From a virus, in IMG/VR virus record IMGVR_UViG_3300047378_000511, positions 1 to 29,781 of that record: DNA of 29,781 nt; one strand, 5' to 3'. Positions 17,443 through 24,245 of the stretch are shown piece after piece. The notes under the pieces were generated by a model. That model was not told the origin of the DNA. It was given only the letters and a program-made list of their open reading frames with translations, and did no database searches. A program made the translations under genes and the position numbers. How positions within the stretch are numbered: position 1 is the first letter of the stretch; each line of letters starts with the position of its first letter.

Positions 17443-17899
17443 TCCTGGCTTGTCTGGCGCAATAGCGCGCTTTGATCTGACGGAGGGCTTTCTTGAAATT
17501 CACGACATGCCAATCATGGAAGTGAATAAAAAGAAATCTGTATCTCCGCAGCTCGTTAGCGATATATTGCGTCAGCAACACGCTCCAGTTTACATTGAAA
17601 AGGTGGGCGCTATGCCTGGGCAGGGTGTCTCTTCGATGTTCAGCTTTGGCCGCAGCTACGGTGTATTGCTGGGGTGTGCTGCTGGATTGCAAATGCCGAC
17701 CACTGTTATAACGCCTGTCGAATGGCAGCGCGCGCTTAAATGCCAAAAAGGCAAAGACGGCAACAGGCAACGAGCCTGTGAACTATTCCCCGCATACAGC
17801 CAGCTGTTCGCCCGAAAGAAGGACGACGGCAGAGCGGATGCAGCTTTACTCGCCTATTATGGCGCTTTATTTGTCGAGAGTGTTGATTATGACGGATGA
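17423..17899 (+). CDS. RuvC-like Holliday junction resolvase (158 aa)
   Basis: Probably cuts four-way junctions formed during phage replication and packaging. The RNase H-like fold is marked by GIDPG with Asp7 as the first metal ligand, Glu59 in PVYIEKVGAM, and the C-terminal acidic cluster DDGRADAALLAYYG with Asp135 and Asp139. Length matches RuvC (about 160-170 aa). Between them, MPGQGVSSMFSFGRSYGVLLG is the usual helix of phage RuvC-like proteins, and PVEWQRAL is also typical. GTG start with AAGGA nine bases upstream. It overlaps the following nuclease by 11 bases, forming a tight replication/recombination block. Confidence 0.88.
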   Translation: MIVYGIDPGLSGAIARFDLTEGFLEIHDMPIMEVNKKKSVSPQLVSDILRQQHAPVYIEKVGAMPGQGVSSMFSFGRSYGVLLGCAAGLQMPTTVITPVEWQRALKCQKGKDGNRQRACELFPAYSQLFARKKDDGRADAALLAYYGALFVESVDYDG

Positions 17900-18707
17900 C
17901 ATAAACGGATTTATAACGCATGGGATCAAGCGGATCAGCGTGTCAAACGTGAACAAATTCAGAGAAGCCCCTGATGCGTGGGCTTGTCAATACTTGGGCG
18001 GTCATCGCTTTCCGACTGGCTGGGCTGCGGTCCAAGGCCAAGCCGTTGAGAGCGGTGTTGAGCTTGGACTGTTCGGCGGTGGCGGCATCGATGATTGCGT
18101 CAAGGAAAGCATCGATCAACTTAAAAGCGCTTCGATGGTGCTGAACAACAGACCAGAGGAACTGGAAAAGCGCATTCCGATTGTCACGCGGATGACTGAA
18201 ACCGCACTCGAAAACCTTATGCCGCTCGGCGCACCAGAGAAGCCGTCAGAAGGCAAACGGCAGCACAGCGTTGGTATCGATGTGAGATTTCGAGAGGGTC
18301 CAGGCGGCACTGTACCTTTGTTGGGTTTTCTCGACTTTTACTATCCACAGCACAACCTCGTTGTTGACCTCAAAACGACGTCGAAATCGCCGTCAAAGTG
18401 GTCACTGGGGCACGGAATACAAGCTGCCGTCTATCAAAAAGCCATCGAAAGCATGACCGGCAAGAAGCCTGCCGTCAAATTCGCATACGCGCTGACGCGA
18501 AAGAAAGACCCCTACGTCGAGTTGGAGCTGACCGACGAAGATGCGGCCGACTTTCTCAAGCAATTTAAACAAACGGTAATCCAAATGGAGGCTCTACTTA
18601 GCATGACGGACGACAGCCAGAAGATCATTAGTGTGCTGCCGCATAATCCCGACACCTTCTATTGGAACAATGCCGAAGAAATCCGCAAGACATTCTACGG
18701 CTCCTGA
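17889..18707 (+). CDS. PD-(D/E)XK nuclease, Cas4/RecB-like exonuclease (272 aa)
   Basis: A RecB/Cas4-type nuclease likely to resect DNA for recombination or to degrade host DNA. Core features: N-terminal SVSNVNKFREAPDAWACQYLGG (the family 'S-x-S-x-L..f..CP' helix), QGQAVESGVELGL as the first acidic helix, Asp149 in LLGFLDFYYP, Asp160 and Lys162 in VVDLKTTSKSP, and the following Q-A-x-Y helix (GIQAAVYQKAIE). No Fe-S Cys cluster was seen. I place the start at ATG 17889; 37 codons upstream are only the resolvase gene in another frame. Ends inside the next gene start region. Confidence 0.85.
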   Translation: MTDDINGFITHGIKRISVSNVNKFREAPDAWACQYLGGHRFPTGWAAVQGQAVESGVELGLFGGGGIDDCVKESIDQLKSASMVLNNRPEELEKRIPIVTRMTETALENLMPLGAPEKPSEGKRQHSVGIDVRFREGPGGTVPLLGFLDFYYPQHNLVVDLKTTSKSPSKWSLGHGIQAAVYQKAIESMTGKKPAVKFAYALTRKKDPYVELELTDEDAADFLKQFKQTVIQMEALLSMTDDSQKIISVLPHNPDTFYWNNAEEIRKTFYGS

Positions 18708-19014
18708 TGCGTATTGGTTCACCGTCCAAAGCGACACAGAGCCTACGGTCTTAGAAGTGCTGTGGCTGCGGGTCATAGAACAAGCGTGGCGCGACTGTCA
18801 CGACATAGACAACAACGATGTCTACAAGGCGCGCGATGCTCAAGAAGCGCTTTGGTGGGTCATCGAAAACGACAATGACTTTGACGCTGTGTGCAACCTC
18901 GCTGGCGTCAATCCAGACCAATTTCGTGCAGTCACGCTTAAATCTGTGACTGAACGATATGACCGGGCTTTCCTGGCCCAAGTGTTCGCCCAACACTTTA
19001 ATTTTGGGCGCTAA
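18670..19014 (+). CDS. Hypothetical early protein (114 aa)
   Basis: From ATG 18670 the product reads PKKSARHSTAPDAYWFTVQSD, then LEVLWLRVIEQAWRDCHDIDNNDVYKARDAQEALWWVIEND, then FDAVCNLAGVNPDQFRAV and ERYDRAFLAQVF. The middle is acidic helix with many Trp; the end resembles a small HTH-like fold. I do not know the family by name. Similar architecture occurs in phage proteins beside a nuclease and an ssDNA-binding gene. Its 5' end overlaps the nuclease gene by 38 bases and the true start could lie slightly downstream at a non-ATG codon. Confidence 0.6.
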   Translation: MPKKSARHSTAPDAYWFTVQSDTEPTVLEVLWLRVIEQAWRDCHDIDNNDVYKARDAQEALWWVIENDNDFDAVCNLAGVNPDQFRAVTLKSVTERYDRAFLAQVFAQHFNFGR

Positions 19015-19038
19015 ACAACGGACTGCAAAGGATACTCA

Positions 19039-19632
19039 ATGCCGTTAAATTTTGTAAACGAAGGTGGTGGAGGCGCATTTGTGCGTTTCTCAGTAGAAGA
19101 TAACGAGTGGCTGCGCTCAAGCGAAGGTGGCGATCTTAAAGAATTTGATCCGTCAAGCGGCGTTGTCGTTGACATTGCAAACGTTCAACTGGGCTGGCTC
19201 AAGCTATCCGGCGGACGTGATTGGGTTGAATGGCCCAGCAATGATCCGACAAAAGCACCTCGCCCCAGCGATCAGCACAAGCAAGGCTTTCTCGTAAAGA
19301 TGTTCAGCAGCAAGCTGTTTGGTGACGAGCCTGTGCGAGAGCTTTGCACCAGTCAAACCGGCATGAATATCTTTATCAAGAAATTGTACGAAGAATGCGA
19401 AGCCTCGCCTGACTTTAAGGCTGGCAAAGTACCAGCCATTGCAATCACCAAAGCCAAAGAAAAAATGAAGATCGGCGCTGGTTCCACGCGCGTCCCGCCA
19501 TACGAAATCAAAGCATGGATGGACCGACCTTCTGAGTTAGCTGGCGGTTCGCCTGTGGCCGCAGCTCCAGCTCCTGATGTTTCGACCTCTTCCGCATCAG
19601 GAGCCGACGACGACGTTTCCTTCGAAATCTAG
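19039..19632 (+). CDS. Putative ssDNA-binding protein (197 aa)
   Basis: AAAGGA precedes the ATG by six bases. The body (residues 1-165) is mixed beta/alpha with conserved-looking aromatic and basic positions (VQLGWLKLSGGRDWVEWP, KQGFLVKMFSSKLFG). It is followed by an Ala/Pro/Ser linker and a short acidic end, SGADDDVSFEI, which is the layout of phage single-stranded DNA-binding proteins. It lies between the nuclease block and the primase-helicase, as expected for such a protein. No OB-fold signature was proven; the call is from layout and neighbourhood. An intrinsic terminator follows, so its dosage can exceed that of the primase. Confidence 0.55.
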   Translation: MPLNFVNEGGGGAFVRFSVEDNEWLRSSEGGDLKEFDPSSGVVVDIANVQLGWLKLSGGRDWVEWPSNDPTKAPRPSDQHKQGFLVKMFSSKLFGDEPVRELCTSQTGMNIFIKKLYEECEASPDFKAGKVPAIAITKAKEKMKIGAGSTRVPPYEIKAWMDRPSELAGGSPVAAAPAPDVSTSSASGADDDVSFEI

Positions 19633-19643
19633 TCGTCATCACT

Positions 19644-19671
19644 GGGGGGCGGTTCGCTGTCCCCCTTTTTT
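19644..19671 (+). terminator. Intrinsic terminator after the ssDNA-binding gene
   Basis: GGGGG (19645-19649) pairs with CCCCC (19661-19665) across an 11-base loop and is followed at once by TTTTTT (19666-19671). It lies 12 bases after the stop and before the primase-helicase ATG, so it probably attenuates transcription into the next gene. Confidence 0.7.
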
Positions 19672-19689
19672 ACTAACTTGGGGTCAATC

Positions 19690-21852
19690 ATGGCAGATAA
19701 ATTAAGATGGGCGAAGTTCTGGGCCGACAAAGGCTTCAGTGTTGTACCAGTCCACTATGTAAAAGAAGGCGGATCATGCAGCTGTTCGGCTGGCGCGGGT
19801 TGCGACAGTCCAGGTAAACACCCAGCACCCTCACGCTGGAAGCGGTATCAAGAAAAACGTGCCGACGACGACCAGCTAGAAATGTGGTTCGAGGGTCGAT
19901 TCAAAGATTACAATATCGGTGTGGTCACTGGCTCCATCAGCGGCAACGTGTATGCCGTGGATGTTGACGTCAGCGAAGGAAAAGTAGGGCAAGAAACGCT
20001 CGACGATCTGTCGATGGCAAATGACGACATCCCAGAAACCTTTGAGCAGCGCACCGGATCAGGTGGAAAGCATATCTTTCTGCGCGCACCCGAAGGAACG
20101 GCAATCATTACAGGAAAAAACGTCCTGGGCGATGGTATAGACACGCGCGGCGAAGGCGGGTTCGTCGTCGTCGCACCATCTAATCACAAATCAGGTGGTA
20201 AATACCGCATCGAAGACTGGGCGCTGAACAACGAAATCGCAGACAGTCCCGAATGGGTGACGCAAATCAGCAAGACAGACGCAGCGCGATACGACGACAC
20301 AACCATTCAAGACAAGAAAACGGATATGTTTGGCGACCTCACGGATGGCCGCGAAGGTTACATGGTCGAGCTGATCTTGGGAACCATCCGAACATGGTGG
20401 GTAACAAAAGGTGTGCTGCCGACAGTCGAAGAGCTGGTCGACGACGCTTGGCCCACGTTTGAGCTAAAAGCGAAAGCCCGTGGCTCGTCACTAGCAGACG
20501 ATGGCCGTGGCAAAGACCTGTTCCAACGAAAGGCGTGGTATCAGCTCAAACGCGCAAACAACAACGAACTCCGCATCCTGCAAAACGTCGAGCCAGGATC
20601 GGAAGCAAATACTGGGGTGCAGTCGTTCACTGCTGCCTCCGGTATGTCCGAAAGCCCTTCGTCAGTGACCCCAAGTACGGACGAGGGCTTTCGGATTTCA
20701 GATTGGGGCATGAACCGATACGTCGGGGAACCGCCAGAAATGGAATGGCTGATCGATGGCGTCCTCCCAAGGCGCGTACCCGGCCTTATTTCTGCGATTG
20801 GCGGTTTGGGTAAGTCGTTCATGCTCTTAGACCTTGCCATGAAAGTCGCGGGTGGCGATCAAGGAATGCACCGCGAAGACGCCCTTGGAGGGGACGTCGT
20901 TCATAATGGCAAGGTCGTTTTTTTCGGGGCAGAAGACAGCGCCAATAGTATGCACAGACGCATATCGAGTATCGGAGGCCCGAACCTCAGAGATCGAGCA
21001 GCCGGAAACCTGTTTGTCGTACCAATGCCAGACGCAGGGGGGCCAACGCCGCTCATTGTCAACGCAATGGGCCAATACAGCGTGACACCCGCATTCGTAG
21101 AAATACGCAGGCAGTTGCTCGATCTTGGAGACATCGCGCTAATCATCATCGATCCGCTCCAAGCCTTTGCAGCTGCCGACATCAACACCGATCCAGCAGC
21201 AGCGCAATACTGGTGGTCGCTCATGTCCCACCTATGCGTCGAAACAGGCGCAAACATCCTAATCGCGCACCACATGCGAAAGGATGGCGCGTTCAACATA
21301 ACAAAGGCCAGCCAAGCCAGAGAAGCAATCAGAGGCACAACGGCGCTCGTTGATGGCGCAAGGTGGGCATACAGCCTCTGGGCAATGAATGAAGCTGACG
21401 AACTGGTCCTGGCGCAAAAGTTAGACATTGAAGCGGGTGTCGGCCAATGCGCCCAGGGTGCAGTCGTCAAGACAAACGACCAATGCGACATGCACATCCG
21501 CAGCTTCATTAGAGGCGAGACTGGACTGCTGGTTGATCGAACAATGGAAATCAGTGGAATCCTAGACGCGTCAACCAAGCTCGACAGAGGCCAGACGCAA
21601 GCCGTTTTCGACGAAATTTATCGTCGCTGGAACACGTCAGAGCCGTTTTCAATGGCCGTCAACACGCAGCGCAGCCTCCAGAGCTTCCTGCACTCCGACT
21701 ATGGAATGCCAAAACGCGCAGCCAAGTCATACATCAAGGCGTGGAGCGACCAAGGCTTCATAGAAAGCGCAGTCCACGACAGCAAAACAAAGACAAAGGG
21801 CATTAAAGTAATAAAGACGCCCGACCAGCAACAATGGAGGGCATACTCATGA
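19690..21852 (+). CDS. Bifunctional primase-polymerase / RepA-like helicase (720 aa)
   Basis: Main replication enzyme visible here. N-terminal PrimPol (AEP-type) domain at about residues 1-200: Cys30, Cys32 and Cys38 in CSCSAGAGC followed by SPGKHP, catalytic Asp91 and Asp93 in AVDVDVS, GSGGKH with His128, and GIDTRGEGGFVVVAPSN. The C-terminal domain is a RecA-fold, RepA/AAA_25-type helicase at about 345-570: Walker A GGLGKS at 371-376, Walker B LIIIDP with Asp488, and ILIAHHMRK. A small wHTH-like tail (about 640-700) follows. ATG 19690 is preferred to TTG 19678. It ends ATGA with the next gene. No replicative DNA polymerase is seen in the window, so fork synthesis may use host Pol III. Confidence 0.9.
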   Translation: MADKLRWAKFWADKGFSVVPVHYVKEGGSCSCSAGAGCDSPGKHPAPSRWKRYQEKRADDDQLEMWFEGRFKDYNIGVVTGSISGNVYAVDVDVSEGKVGQETLDDLSMANDDIPETFEQRTGSGGKHIFLRAPEGTAIITGKNVLGDGIDTRGEGGFVVVAPSNHKSGGKYRIEDWALNNEIADSPEWVTQISKTDAARYDDTTIQDKKTDMFGDLTDGREGYMVELILGTIRTWWVTKGVLPTVEELVDDAWPTFELKAKARGSSLADDGRGKDLFQRKAWYQLKRANNNELRILQNVEPGSEANTGVQSFTAASGMSESPSSVTPSTDEGFRISDWGMNRYVGEPPEMEWLIDGVLPRRVPGLISAIGGLGKSFMLLDLAMKVAGGDQGMHREDALGGDVVHNGKVVFFGAEDSANSMHRRISSIGGPNLRDRAAGNLFVVPMPDAGGPTPLIVNAMGQYSVTPAFVEIRRQLLDLGDIALIIIDPLQAFAAADINTDPAAAQYWWSLMSHLCVETGANILIAHHMRKDGAFNITKASQAREAIRGTTALVDGARWAYSLWAMNEADELVLAQKLDIEAGVGQCAQGAVVKTNDQCDMHIRSFIRGETGLLVDRTMEISGILDASTKLDRGQTQAVFDEIYRRWNTSEPFSMAVNTQRSLQSFLHSDYGMPKRAAKSYIKAWSDQGFIESAVHDSKTKTKGIKVIKTPDQQQWRAYS

Positions 21853-21998
21853 CCGACTTCGAAAAACTCATGGTCGAAGCAATCAAGCGCCAAGCCGAAA
21901 TCATGGTGCTGGACCTCAAAAAAAAGCCACAACGCCTCACGCAAGTTCAACGCGCGGAAAACATCGCCGCAATCGCAGAGAAGCTGATCCGTGACTAA
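21849..21998 (+). CDS. Small hypothetical protein (49 aa)
   Basis: ATG overlaps the primase-helicase TGA (ATGA), so translation is coupled. The product, MTDFEKLMVEAIKRQAEIMV followed by a Lys-rich stretch and TQVQRAENIAAIAEKLIRD, is two amphipathic helices without Cys or membrane segments. No family is recognised. Its stop is preceded by an overlapping GTG start of the next small gene, continuing a string of mini-genes. Confidence 0.6.
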   Translation: MTDFEKLMVEAIKRQAEIMVLDLKKKPQRLTQVQRAENIAAIAEKLIRD

Positions 21999-22158
21999 GT
22001 GGATCGATTGCCCGACATGCGACGGCGAAGGCGAATACCTCGTTGAAGTGCCAATGCGCCAGAGCTTCACCCGTGACGTCGGTGAATACGAAACCGAATG
22101 GGAAACCTGTGAAGACTGCAACGGAGAAAAGCAGATCGAAGAAGAGGCAGACGAATGA
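21991..22158 (+). CDS. Mini zinc-finger protein, DnaJ-type Cys repeats (55 aa)
   Basis: GTG start inside the end of the previous gene. Two C-x-x-C-x-G motifs, CPTCDGEGEY at residues 7-16 and CEDCNGEKQI at 40-49, match one zinc site of the DnaJ cysteine-rich domain, where paired C-x-x-C-x-G repeats bind zinc. No J domain is present. Phages often carry such stand-alone fingers near replication genes, where they may bind DNA or protein partners. TGA overlaps the ATG of the next Cys-containing gene. Confidence 0.7.
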   Translation: MTKWIDCPTCDGEGEYLVEVPMRQSFTRDVGEYETEWETCEDCNGEKQIEEEADE

Positions 22159-22520
22159 ACGAGATTTGTAGAACGTGCGGCATAAAGAACGAAAACCCAG
22201 AATACAAAAACTGCGAAACTTGCCGGAAATACTGGAGAGAGCAGCAGCGGAAAGTCGATGGAAACGCCGCGAAGGTGGACCGGATGCAGTCGAAAATCGC
22301 AACGCAAAGAAACGAAATTGCAATGCTAACGCGCAAGCTCGAAGCCGCAACAAAAGAGAAATTGCAGCTCCTAAACGACATCAAATGGATGCGGGGAGAA
22401 ACACCCGAAAATCGTCACTTCCGCCAAAAATCTCGCACTTCCGCTGGCGGAAGTAACGCAGGGGAACCCTCGAAATTGGCGGAAGTGAAGGGGGGGAACC
22501 CCGAAAAATGGCGGAAGTAA
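22155..22520 (+). CDS. Zinc-ribbon plus coiled-coil protein (121 aa)
   Basis: N-terminal C5-x-x-C8 and C20-x-x-C23 form a compact zinc ribbon (CRTCGIKNENPEYKNCETCRKY). Residues about 25-80 are a long charged coiled coil (QSKIATQRNEIAMLTRKLEAATKEKLQLLND). The C-terminal 35 residues are low-complexity and are encoded by the left part of the GGCGGAAGT repeat array, so this tail is probably shaped by DNA-level needs rather than by protein function. ATG overlaps the upstream TGA. Function unknown; DNA binding or oligomerisation is plausible. Confidence 0.65.
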   Translation: MNEICRTCGIKNENPEYKNCETCRKYWREQQRKVDGNAAKVDRMQSKIATQRNEIAMLTRKLEAATKEKLQLLNDIKWMRGETPENRHFRQKSRTSAGGSNAGEPSKLAEVKGGNPEKWRK

Positions 22521-22626
22521 GAAATGAGACAGCTTCAAAATATGGGAAAAGTGGCGGAAGTGGGCGGAAGTGGGGCGGAAGTAAACCCCCGTACCCCCTA
22601 TACATTACTTCCGCTACGGCGGAATT
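22416..22626. repeat. Iteron-like array of GGCGGAAGT motifs
   Basis: Nine exact copies of GGCGGAAGT or its 8-base core GCGGAAGT, plus one partial copy. Plus-strand copies start at 22446, 22478, 22510, 22553, 22563 and 22574; minus-strand copies lie at 22416-22425, 22436-22444 and 22606-22614; the partial GGCGGAA is at 22618. Copies at 22437-22444 and 22447-22454 form a perfect inverted repeat with a 2-base gap. A second motif, GGGGAACCC, precedes two of the copies 32 bases apart (22461, 22493). Spacings of 32, 32, 43, 10 and 11 bases are near whole helical turns. This looks like a protein-binding array: replication origin iterons or operator sites. Confidence 0.85.
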
Positions 22627-22637
22627 GTAATGAAAGG

Positions 22638-22645
22638 AAGGAGGT
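22638..22645 (+). promoter_or_regulatory. Full-length Shine-Dalgarno AAGGAGGT
   Basis: An eight-base match to the 16S rRNA 3' end, six to seven bases before GTG 22651. It is the strongest ribosome-binding site I saw in the window and decides the start of the following gene as the GTG rather than ATG 22630, which lies upstream of it. Confidence 0.8.
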
Positions 22646-22650
22646 ACGAC

Positions 22651-23262
22651 GTGACGACGAAAACAAGATATAGCGAACCAAAGAAGAGCCGAAAAAAAGT
22701 TGTAGCGGATGACAGCTGGAAAGCACCAAAGATGTTTTCGGATAAACGATCTGACATTTGTTACGCAGCTGTTCGATCCGTTGACAAGGTTGCCCGTGAC
22801 TTGGAAATGAAATGGGGGATCGGAAAGCTGGAAGAACTAGCACCGCCTAAACTTGCCGTCGCATTCGAGCAAGCCAGACAAAACTTCTCTGATGCTGCGC
22901 TAGGCGATGATCACAATTACCTCGTCCAAAAAGCCGACAACCTGATCCAAGGATGGAAAGCCGTCGAAGCATACGCGATCAAAAATGGAAACAACCCCGG
23001 TGATGCCGACGTCTGGTACGCAATCGCGCCGCCGGATGCCGGTGGTCACAAATTCGCAATCGTAAAACATGAAGCCGACACCGCAGCCGTAGATCGAACA
23101 GAATACCCAAAAGTCTACAGCCTCGACGAAATAGCGCGGATCATTAAGGCATTCGAAACTGACATGATTGCCAAAACCAAAGAAATATTCCCCGACGCCA
23201 AAATTACAAAGATCACACCAACCACAAAAAAGGTTATACTCGATGACGAAATTCCCTTCTGA
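22651..23262 (+). CDS. Unknown helical protein with SSB-like acidic C-terminal tail DDEIPF (203 aa)
   Basis: Starts at GTG after a full Shine-Dalgarno. The N-terminus is basic (KTRYSEPKKSRKKVV). The body is mostly helical (CYAAVRSVDKVARDLEMKWG, LAVAFEQARQNFSD, YLVQKADNLIQGWKAVEAYA) with a short beta part (DVWYAIAPP, HKFAIVKH) and no clear OB fold. The last six residues are DDEIPF, almost the DDDIPF tip by which bacterial SSB recruits PriA, RecQ, RecO, the Pol III chi subunit and others. It lies directly after the GGCGGAAGT array in the replication region. I infer that it either is an unusual ssDNA-binding protein or mimics the SSB tail to recruit host replication factors. The family is not recognised. 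Confidence 0.6.
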   Translation: MTTKTRYSEPKKSRKKVVADDSWKAPKMFSDKRSDICYAAVRSVDKVARDLEMKWGIGKLEELAPPKLAVAFEQARQNFSDAALGDDHNYLVQKADNLIQGWKAVEAYAIKNGNNPGDADVWYAIAPPDAGGHKFAIVKHEADTAAVDRTEYPKVYSLDEIARIIKAFETDMIAKTKEIFPDAKITKITPTTKKVILDDEIPF

Positions 23263-23659
23263 CGAAATGGACGCAACACCATCACCCCGACAACAGATGC
23301 TCCGTGAAGCCGAACAGCTGGTGGCAAACGGACGAAACAAGGAATATGGAGACCCCACCACCAACATGCAAAGAACCGCAGAAATGATGGCGGCATATCT
23401 GGGACATCGAACAGGCAGAGAGCTAGAGGCGCACGACGTTGCTGCATTCGGCATCATCCTCAAACTCGGCAGACTGGCACACGATCCAACAAAACTCGAC
23501 AGCTGGACCGATGTGGCCGGATATGCCGCTATTGGTTACGAGGCAATAAAAAAGGCTGACACGAATGCCAGCCTCTTCGATGCCCTTGCTGATGCGGTCA
23601 ACTCTACTCCTCTTCCAAAAACACCTCGTCGCCAATCTCCTCCGGCAGCTCAACCGTAA
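23243..23659 (+). CDS. DUF6378-like phage protein (138 aa)
   Basis: Contains the characteristic pattern of this family: a helix with LREAEQLV, then NKEYGDPTTNMQRTAEMMAAYLG, then EAHDVAAFGIILKLGRLAHDPTKLDSWTDVAGYAAIGYEA. The family is widespread in phages near replication and nucleotide genes; its reaction is unknown, although the helical EYGDP / KLxRLxxxP layout recalls MazG-like all-alpha folds. ATG 23243 overlaps the upstream gene by 20 bases; ATG 23267 is an alternative. The 3' end runs 56 bases into the convergent minus-strand zinc-ribbon gene. Confidence 0.75.
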   Translation: MTKFPSDEMDATPSPRQQMLREAEQLVANGRNKEYGDPTTNMQRTAEMMAAYLGHRTGRELEAHDVAAFGIILKLGRLAHDPTKLDSWTDVAGYAAIGYEAIKKADTNASLFDALADAVNSTPLPKTPRRQSPPAAQP

Positions 23660-23786
23660 CGACGCGATAACGGCACTTCTTACAGCGCCGCACTCGCCGG
23701 ACAGTCGCAAACCCATATTTGAAATGGTGGCGGCTTTCTTCCGTGCCGGTTCTCGTCTTGCATTCTGGGCAGAGGATTATTGACAT
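23604..23786 (-). CDS. Stand-alone NrdR-type zinc-ribbon protein (60 aa)
   Basis: The pattern is CPEC-KTRTGTEES-R, then VRRVRRCKKCRYRVVTVEL: two C-x-x-C pairs with the R-R-x-R-R-C-x-x-C-x-x-R-x-x-T-x-E sequence seen in the zinc ribbon of the NrdR repressor and in Ogr/Delta-type phage activators. The ATP-cone domain of NrdR is absent. It may bind DNA as a small regulator. Start ATG 23786 shares a base with the upstream stop (TAATG), so it is coupled to the preceding minus-strand gene. An acidic tail (EEIGDEVFLEEE) follows the ribbon. The 3' end overlaps the convergent plus-strand gene. Confidence 0.65.
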   Translation of the reverse strand: MSIILCPECKTRTGTEESRHHFKYGFATVRRVRRCKKCRYRVVTVELPEEIGDEVFLEEE

Positions 23787-24172
23787 TATTGGCCCCAGTA
23801 AAACAAACCGGCAAACCAATCGACCGCCGCTTGCTCTTTCTCGTTTAAGTAAATTACTTGCTCCGGCTCATACCAATCTTGGTGAAACGCCTTTACGCCT
23901 GTTGGCTCGTCGTGCTGGTCGAGATCACCGGCAATCCAGTAAGCAGGCCCACCAGTGCCAAGCATGATGCGAAACTCTAACGCTGTAAACTTTGACGAAT
24001 GGGCTTCCCATCCGCTGCGCACCTCACAGCTCAAAGGCAACTCACGCAGCCTGTCGCAGAGGCTCTCGGCCTTCTCATATTCGTCATATGCTATTTTCTT
24101 CTGGTATTCTTCGTAATCGGCAACCAGATCGGAAATCGTGCTGCGTAGTGTTGTTTTGCTATTGTCGCTCAT
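23786..24172 (-). CDS. Conserved phage hypothetical protein, GGPAYWI family (128 aa)
   Basis: AAAAGGA precedes the ATG. The N-terminal 40 residues are a charged helix (LVADYEEYQKKIAYDEYEKAES). The second half carries a pattern I recognise from many phage and plasmid accessory proteins of unknown role: LPLSCEVRSGWEA, EFRIMLGTGGPAYWIAGDLD, then EPTGVKAFHQDWYEP. The last residues (AAVDWFAGLFYWGQ) are aromatic. It is likely cytoplasmic. Its leader shares the GCGCAAACAAAAGGAA sequence with the first gene of this minus-strand block and carries a hairpin (24217-24232). Confidence 0.65.
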   Translation of the reverse strand: MSDNSKTTLRSTISDLVADYEEYQKKIAYDEYEKAESLCDRLRELPLSCEVRSGWEAHSSKFTALEFRIMLGTGGPAYWIAGDLDQHDEPTGVKAFHQDWYEPEQVIYLNEKEQAAVDWFAGLFYWGQ

Positions 24173-24245
24173 TGTGTGTTCCTTTTGTTTGCGCTCGATG
24201 TGATAACATCTAGGAACGCCCCCAGAGGGGCGCTCTCCGCTGTTG

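Noticed and set aside
17778-17888. 37-codon upstream extension of the nuclease
   Set aside because: It only re-reads the resolvase gene in another frame; nuclease homology begins after ATG 17889.
20901-21578. 225-residue minus-strand open frame inside the helicase gene
   Set aside because: Lies opposite the Walker A/B helicase domain and shows no recognisable family.
22416-22626. CRISPR array
   Set aside because: Repeats are only 9 bases, occur in both orientations and have spacers as short as 1 base; no cas genes are present.
23115-23463. Minus-strand frames of 110 and 187 residues opposite the SSB-tailed and DUF6378-like genes
   Set aside because: Cys/Phe/Val-rich shadow sequences without start signals, opposite genes with clear overlaps and family pattern.
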